From Acheta domesticus (lineage: Eukaryota > Arthropoda > Insecta > Orthoptera > Gryllidae): a stretch of DNA of 64,000 nucleotides. A model generated the notes under the pieces. It worked only from the letters and a program-made list of their open reading frames with translations, searched no databases and was not told the origin of the DNA. The stretch covers positions 72,372,984 to 72,436,983 of the forward strand of contig JAHLJT010003656.1 of assembly GCA_031308135.1 (NCBI GenBank), given 5' to 3'. Below are positions 57,709-64,000 of this stretch, piece after piece; the stretch's first letter is position 1, and each line of letters starts with the position of its first letter. Made by a program: the position numbers and the translations under genes.

Positions 57709-57720
57709 CATTATTATTAT
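57648..57720. repeat. (TTA)n array 3
   Basis: About 24 TTA units with one TCA interruption near 57709 mark the 5' boundary of the retrotransposon. On the minus strand it encodes a poly-Ile run that extends the ORF artificially to 57744. Confidence 0.97.
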
Positions 57721-58353
57721 CTCTCGTGTGTGTAATGTCCACACATGTAAACCTTTTGAAATTAAATGGCTATTGTCATTTTGCTCTTGTAGTTATGCCT
57801 TTGTACATCCGTCTCAGTATGAGAGTTACAATTGCGCTTTGTGAAATTTCACGAATACAGGTTTACTTTCAGTTATTTTATTTTGTATTTTCATTTGAAT
57901 TCTTGTTTGACGAAATATTGCATTCGTAGAATCCATGATGAATGTGTGAAATGGTCGCAAGCATTAAAGGAACTTTGTCGCTTAATGCTTCATCGACAAA
58001 AAAATTGAAGCCGCTAAGAGAGTTTGTATTTTACCAAAAGTGTGCATGTATTTTGACGTAATTAGTTTCCTAGTAGAGTGATGGCGTACTGTGTTTTTGG
58101 AACTGAACAATGAAAAGCAAATGCGTTTTCCTTGTTTTACTCGTGTTTTGTTGAAGCTTACTAACTAGCAGAATAAAATCGGAGAAAAAGCAGTTACTAC
58201 TAATATTTGAGTTTCTAAACAATTTGTTTATTTCTGTAGAACAAGAATAAAGGTATCAAGAACTGGAAAAGCTAATAATGTGAACATTGGAAACCGCAGT
58301 GATTCAAACAAGATTATCTTCTTTAAAAAACCTGTTTATTCAAAGGCGTATTT
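57721..58353. other. No gene seen
   Basis: AT-rich sequence; short frames only. Confidence 0.5.
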
Positions 58354-58900
58354 ACTGGGAGAGTTGGCTCCGTTCACCAACTGGTGTGTCTGCAGTGCCT
58401 CTGACCAGGAGGTCCTATGTTCGAATACCGACGGCGGCAGAATTTTCGACACTAGCTTGTCAGCTAGGTCGAATTCAGTTGCTGTCTGGAAGAGAATTCT
58501 AGCGATCGGCTGCTCTGACCGGTAGTTTTTCGTGGTTTCTCCGATCAACACCAGTCGAATGCCGGAGCAATACACTAACAAACGGGCCACGGACCGCGCG
58601 TGATCATTTCTTCTTCTCGTCTTATTCTCACCCCTTACATGAACACTGACACTAACAAGCATTACACTACCACACATGTCGGGAGACGGTCGGGAGCTCA
58701 GAACTTGTCTCGGCTGGGGCGGTGCCCCTCTGATGGGATGTACCTGGTTGGTGAAAACCCCGCTAGTTGACGATAGGTCGGTGCAGGATCTCGCCATCCA
58801 ACGGGGAAGATCACAGCCACCTCCCGAGGAAAACATGCATGACACTTATGGGAATAATGACCTCTGTAGTTGATGCGACCGGAAACACTATCAATCAATG
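58354..58900 (+). mobile_element. SINE family A, copy 12 (full length)
   Basis: Head 'gagttggctccgttcaccaa' with box B 'atgttcgaataccgacggcg', body 'tttctccgatcaacaccagt', 'cggaccgcgcgtgatcattt' and 'gatctcgccatccaacgggg', tail 'actatcaatcaatg'. It lies in the intron upstream of exon A. Confidence 0.9.
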
Positions 58901-60631
58901 AAAGACGTATTGATTATTGATCAAGTTTCTACTTTCATCCTCTACCTCCGCAGTTTCTTACTTTTTTTACTTGTCGCAACTATGTGTGTGTTGCTTATTA
59001 AACGATTAAATGTTTTGATGTAACCAATTTGAGGTATTTTCCGAAACTTTCTGTGCGAATAAAAAGAAGATTTAGATCGATAGCTTACACCTTCATATTA
59101 AGACGTAGAGTTGTGAGCTGAAAATATTTATGAAAAATGTAAATTTGGACTAGTAGAGGACATCAAGAAACATTTTTTGTTAGAATTACAATATATAATT
59201 GCACATGCTGTGCTCACAAAATGATAGCCACCAACTTATTCAACCGACTTATTAGATTCAACCAACGAACATTTAACCAGCTTATTAGATTAAACATTTT
59301 ACCTTGATGAATATTTGCTAATAATATAATTATAAAAGCAAATGAAGGATTTTCCAACAATTTAATGAAGAAAAACAAGCGCACTCACATAAAACTAAAC
59401 ACCAAATTAAAAACTATGCTATTATGTGGATATGAAAGCAGGTAGTAACCAAACTATTCGGCACGCCGAGAAAGTAAGTTTACTACGGTCGTTAAGAAAA
59501 GAAAACCAACTTCAAGTAGCAGATATTGTTTTATTTACATGGTAATATTAATTCTTATATTTTTATATAGTCTTTCATTAAAAATCTGTACTTTTTCATT
59601 AAGTTTTTACGGTGAACTCTTAGAGCAGTGTAATGTAAGAAATATAATGAGACATACCCTGATATCTCGATGAGATTATTAATTTTAAAAAATATAGTAC
59701 AGGGTATCAGTCGAAGTATTTGAACCCGAGAACGAAAATAAAATAGTAATATCTATTATTTACAAAGAGAACATTGGGTAGCCAATTTGAATAACAATCG
59801 ATGAAGATGATAATTGGCACGGAGGCTAAGATTTGAGCAGCATTGCTCAGCCACGCGAGGATATCGTAAAAGAAAGTATTTTAGTCGCCGACGTGATCAA
59901 ATACAAGGATAGATAGAGCGTCTATAGTAAATGAATTCGGTCTTCAGCAGAAATGTACATCCGAGACATTGATGATAGTTATATAAATATTGTGAGCTCC
60001 GTAACATTGAATTTGAGATAATAACGTGAACGAGACGTCGACATCAAGATGGAAGATTGTTGGTGGAAACGGGGATATCCGCCGAAGATCTCGGATTTTA
60101 AGCGCGGGCTATGAAAATATCTTCGTAAGTTTGATGCGCCACGAAGGAGGAGTTGTACAATTCATTCAAATAAGGTACAATTCATAAGGTTGTACAATTT
60201 ATCCAAAGAAGGTAACTGATAGTAAACCTTCATTAAAGTAAATGCCTTTTAATTAATGTAATTTATTTAATTAGGGTTCAAATTCAATGGCATGCCAGGT
60301 AAATGATTAATTCGTGTCATAAATAAGCAGAAGGAATCAATAAATGCAATTGTTGTTATCAAAACGAGGAGGCTGACTTTTCATTAGTATGTAAACTCCG
60401 CAGAATTTGGGCACAACATATTAATAAGTGCCAAATATTATATTATTAAAATATTGACGATTTAAAATCGTTCATATATAATTTATATAAATATTATTTG
60501 TGAGGTTGTTAGACTTCCATTTCCATCACAGGAGATTAACCTCTAATTTGTACAACTATGTACTTTTCAATATTAGCACACTTTTTCTCGTTGCGTGTCT
60601 TGACCCGATTCATTACATATTCGGGATTCTA
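58901..60631. other. No gene seen
   Basis: AT-rich sequence without recognisable features. Confidence 0.55.
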
Positions 60632-60784
60632 CACATTAAACCGTATATAGTTCAATCGATCTAAACTATCATAATTCGGTGATAATTACATCACACACAG
60701 TTTAATCGATCTAAAATATCACAGTACGGTGGTACATTAAACCATACACAGTTCAATTGATCTAAAATATTACAGTACGGTGGT
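60632..60784. repeat. ~50-bp tandem repeat, three units
   Basis: Three units (starting near 60632, 60686 and 60734) share 'cacagttcaatcgatctaaa', 'atatcacagtacggtggt' and 'acattaaacc' with small changes. The last two are about 90 percent alike. Confidence 0.85.
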
Positions 60785-62699
60785 GAGTCAGGCTGTGATT
60801 CCGAATACCTAGAGAGAATTCGCAAGTTACTGAAGCTAGACAATGCTATTGTTTTTTGAGAAACCTGATACTGAGTTGTTTGATTTACGACAGTATTTTG
60901 GTTTTGAATACGAGCATAACACATTTTGCTTTTTCCATATGTGGGAGGAGTTCTTTCGTGCTCCACTGACTAAAACGGGTAGTGTTAAGACTGGCGGAAG
61001 CTCTTTTGCCAGATGGCTAGCGTGTGACATGAAGTTCTTTTTAACGAGGTTGTCAACTCAAAGTGAATATTTAATGCTAGGTAGGTTCCTCGAACGCCGT
61101 GGCAAAAAAAGAAGTTGAAACCTCATAAAGGTTGGAAATATTGCAGTCCTTTCCCGGAAATTCGGGATTGCTAGAATATTATACGTAAACAAGCAACATG
61201 GTGTTCCACTATATTTTAAGTTTCATGTCGTGGCCTTTCGATCCTTACCCCTGAGTTAACTAATTGAACGAAGTATGTTGTTCGTGTGTACAAATGTATA
61301 CCAAGTCACATTCATAATGCAATATGTTGAGATTGTCCTTTTAATGTTTTTTTAATATTTTAACTTGAAGCGACTAAAATGACAATACAAAGCAACATGA
61401 ATGAAAACATTCTCTCTGCTGTTGAGAAGCAAGGGTTTGTTCAAAACATGAAATTGAAATGTCAAATGTTTAATTAGACGGAATGGAATAAAATATTAAT
61501 ATTTTCTGACTTAGTCAGACCGTATTTAGTCTTTATTTTATAGTAAGAACATTCAGTATTTAGGATAATTTACATTAAAATAATAAATGTAATGTATATA
61601 ATACACATTAATGTGTAATACATAAATAGCAACCTGTCTTAAATCACTATTTCCATCTTCATGCTGGAGTTAAAATATAAAAAAAAGACAATATTTTAAA
61701 CTTTGGACAGAATTTAAACCGAAGAATTCCGTAACATCAATGTCTACAATGGAACGCATCTTGAACAAATTTGTTGAACAATTAGGAACGTATGATATCA
61801 GATCTCTCACATGGTGGTATTTCGTTGGAATATGCTAATAAAGTATTCTATTCGGGTGTGAAGCTTTGTCCTATGCTTCAGATATAGTTTCAAGGTCGAT
61901 TGGTTTACCAGGATGATACAGGAAATTTAGACATTACACACTTTACTTCACATAAATACGTATCAAAATAATAATGTTTGGTTATTTTTAAACTCATGTG
62001 TATGTGCTTTAAAAGTTTCTTTGCTGATGCCATACACGAAGAGTTTTAAAATTTTCTCACCGTCATTTAACTAATCGATCAGTAATCAAATACAAAGATT
62101 CAAAACTTCATACAAAAGTTAAATGCAAGACATTTTTTATAGAAAATCTATACTTGTAGGTCTAAATACTTTAATATGTTTTTTTAATTATCTAATATTT
62201 ACTAAGTAGAAGTTACGCTTGACATTACGAGAAATTAAGTAACGCAACTGAATTTCGAAAAGTTACCACTTCTGCATTCACATTTCCGATGGAAATTTTC
62301 GTTGCTTTTTATTTATCCGTTGTATTATTGGAAAACGTATCTCGCCATTTCCTTTCCGGAACGGACGTTGCCTTTTAAGAAAATAAATATTTGATGAAAG
62401 GAAATAATTATTGAAAAGCACCTAAAAACCATTCAAAGTATGTAAATGAATTATCTCGCCGAATAACTGATGCATTACCTTTCATCAGAAGCACACTATT
62501 GCGACATTCAGCGCTCAACAAAATTTTACCTTTCTTTTACTTTTACCTACGCAAACAGTAAAATAATAGTATTGTGTTTCTGCGCGGAAAATCGGTGATT
62601 TTTCGGCAGAAAAGTATCTTTTCAGGTTCAGGAAACGAAAAATGGATAAATCTAGTTCCTATATGTAGTAAATTACTTCCTCTAACATGAGGAGTCAAA
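60785..62699. other. No gene seen
   Basis: AT-rich; a 91-codon plus frame at 60843-61118 is unrecognised and unsupported. Confidence 0.5.
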
Positions 62700-63520
62700 T
62701 TCCCGTTTTGTGTATCTTTGATACACAAAAATAGAGTAACGGCCAAACATCTGTCTATGTCCGCCCGTCTGTCCGACATCCATCCGCCAATCTGTCCGTC
62801 CATCCATCCGTTATCCATCCATCCATCTATCCGTCCGTCCGTTCATGCATCCAATCGTCCGTCCGTCCGTTTGTGGTTACCGCTTGCTCCTCAACCGATC
62901 AGACAATTTTCTCCAAAATTGTTATTCTTTGATCAATTGAAACTCACGCAAGACTAAGGGTTTGAAACGAATATGTGGATTTTGGGGGGGATTTTGGGGG
63001 GATTACATGAAGCCTCAACATTTTCAAAATTTTCTCAAATATGGCTCCATTTTTTGATTCACTTTTGTTCTCAGATAGCGCAAAGAACACTTATAGAAAT
63101 GGTGCAGGTATAGTATTTGTTAAAATCTCTAAATTTTTGAAAATTGCTTAATTTCGAATTTTTTTTCGGCATCTTCCTACAACTACTATTTTGAAGATAG
63201 AAACTTTTTTTCCTGAAGGAAATATGTTTTTGAAAGACATCTTGAAAGAAAGTCATGTACAAGTTTTCGAAAATGTGAGTATTTTTTTGCTTGGATTATA
63301 AGCAATGTTGGCAATTTTAAGGAAAATCAATGCAACTTTAAAAAACTTTCCCAGAAACGGCTTCACATTTTTTTCTTTAATTCTTTTTCCTTACAGCAAA
63401 GAGCGCTTAAAAATGATGCAGGTCCCATTTTCGTTGAACACTCTGTATTTCATAGAAATAGCAAACGTTACAAATAACTCGAGAAAGTATGTGCTGTTGG
63501 AGCACCACTAGTTTTGACAT
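62700..63520 (-). repeat. R1 repeat copy (minus) with expanded seed
   Basis: It includes the tetranucleotide region 62755-62872, then 'tttctccaaaattgttattc' and 'ggtttgaaacgaatatgtgg' (compare 'gtttgaaacgaatatttta' at 15434-15452). The R1 core complement 'cggcatcttcctacaactac' and the terminal motif 'gaaagtatgtgctgttggag' then 'caccactagtttt' follow. Confidence 0.7.
62755..62872. repeat. Imperfect (TCCG/TCCA)n microsatellite
   Basis: Mixed tccg, tcca, tctg tetranucleotides over about 118 bp form the complement of the ACGG/ACAG seed of other R1 copies, in diverged form. Confidence 0.9.
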
Positions 63521-64000
63521 TGTTTAGTGTTCTGGATTTGGAAATGAAACCTTTAGCGAACTTCTGAAAAAATATTTAAAAAACGTGTTTTCTACCACCC
63601 CTTTCTTTTTGTAAAGATTCCTTTTTCATCTCTCATATCCTGGGTAATCTTAATAAATAATGTTTTCATTAGAAAAATACTGTGTTAAGATTTGAGCAAA
63701 AAAATATTTGAATATTCTAAAGTCTTTAGTTTATGTGAGAAGATAACAAATCCAGTATACACTTCACTTCTGGTTGATTTCAACAGTTTAAGGCAACCAA
63801 ATTGTCAATTAATGATTGATTAATGATGATTTAATTTCCTGTCAGTTTCATCTCTCCAATTAATATCACTCTTAATGAAATAATTTTCTATATTTATCCA
63901 TAAAAAATATGCATTCGCAGTTGCACAGTATTGAAAGAGTTTAATTACCCCACAGAGAAGAACATTGTGCAGAATACGGTCTGGGGTCTCGCTGCCCGCT
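63521..64000. other. No gene seen at the right edge
   Basis: AT-rich sequence. The last 50 bases are GC-richer and preceded by 'attaccccacag', but too little is visible to call an exon. Confidence 0.4.

Noticed and set aside
57648..57744. N-terminal Met plus poly-Ile extension of the retrotransposon ORF
   Set aside because: The poly-Ile run is the flanking (TAA)n array; the element itself begins at about 57647.
63950..64000. Start of another exon after 'attaccccacag'
   Set aside because: Only about 40 bases remain, all three frames are open, and the strand is opposite to the CUB gene.

Overview
This is animal nuclear DNA, most likely from an insect with a large, repeat-rich genome. Coding sequence is very sparse. 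The only host-gene sequence I can support is two short, GC-rich exons on the minus strand. They show canonical splice sites and encode CUB-domain protein, and they sit in AT-rich DNA full of tRNA-derived SINEs, DNA-transposon remnants, foldbacks, microsatellites and non-LTR retroelements. The insect assignment rests on the look of the CUB protein and the repeat types. A polyneopteran (cockroach, termite or orthopteran relative) is a guess, not a demonstration.

Host gene: exon A (52748-52998) and exon B (6246-6575) read in that order on the minus strand. Exon A ends in phase 2, exon B begins with the one base needed to finish the codon, and the joined protein runs from the end of one CUB domain into the next. 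They are therefore probably consecutive exons of one gene, separated by a 46,172-bp intron (6576-52747). The DNA left of 6246 is the start of the next intron and the DNA right of 52998 is the end of the previous one. Nearly everything else in the window is intronic. Exon B has one surplus base in a G run (6514-6517) that breaks its frame, either a sequence error or a lesion. Each splice donor has a transposable element ending about 15-20 bp away.

Intron content: twelve copies of one ~530-bp tRNA-derived SINE family, ten of them antisense to the gene; at least three other tRNA-derived SINE types; seven copies of a roughly 300-bp AT-rich repeat family that carries an ACGG/ACAG tetranucleotide seed, hugely expanded in one copy (452-849); a decayed Tc1-like transposon (41839-43003) inserted into an older repeat; a pogo/Tigger-like element (33424-34311); a probable hAT-like element (13509-14002); a 930-bp TIR element (5269-6198) nested inside a SINE; a ~480-bp near-perfect foldback (51353-51835); a CpG-rich promoter-like block (26336-26640); and a 5'-truncated RT remnant (38280-38725).

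Right end: the one long intact ORF (minus strand, 54703-57647) encodes a reverse transcriptase followed by a CCHC finger and a restriction-like endonuclease. This is the layout of R4/Dong-type site-specific non-LTR retrotransposons. It lies exactly between two (TAA)n arrays, with a second 3'-end copy in the neighbouring array and an older inverted fragment at 53570-53851. This fits the TAA-repeat target preference known for Dong elements.
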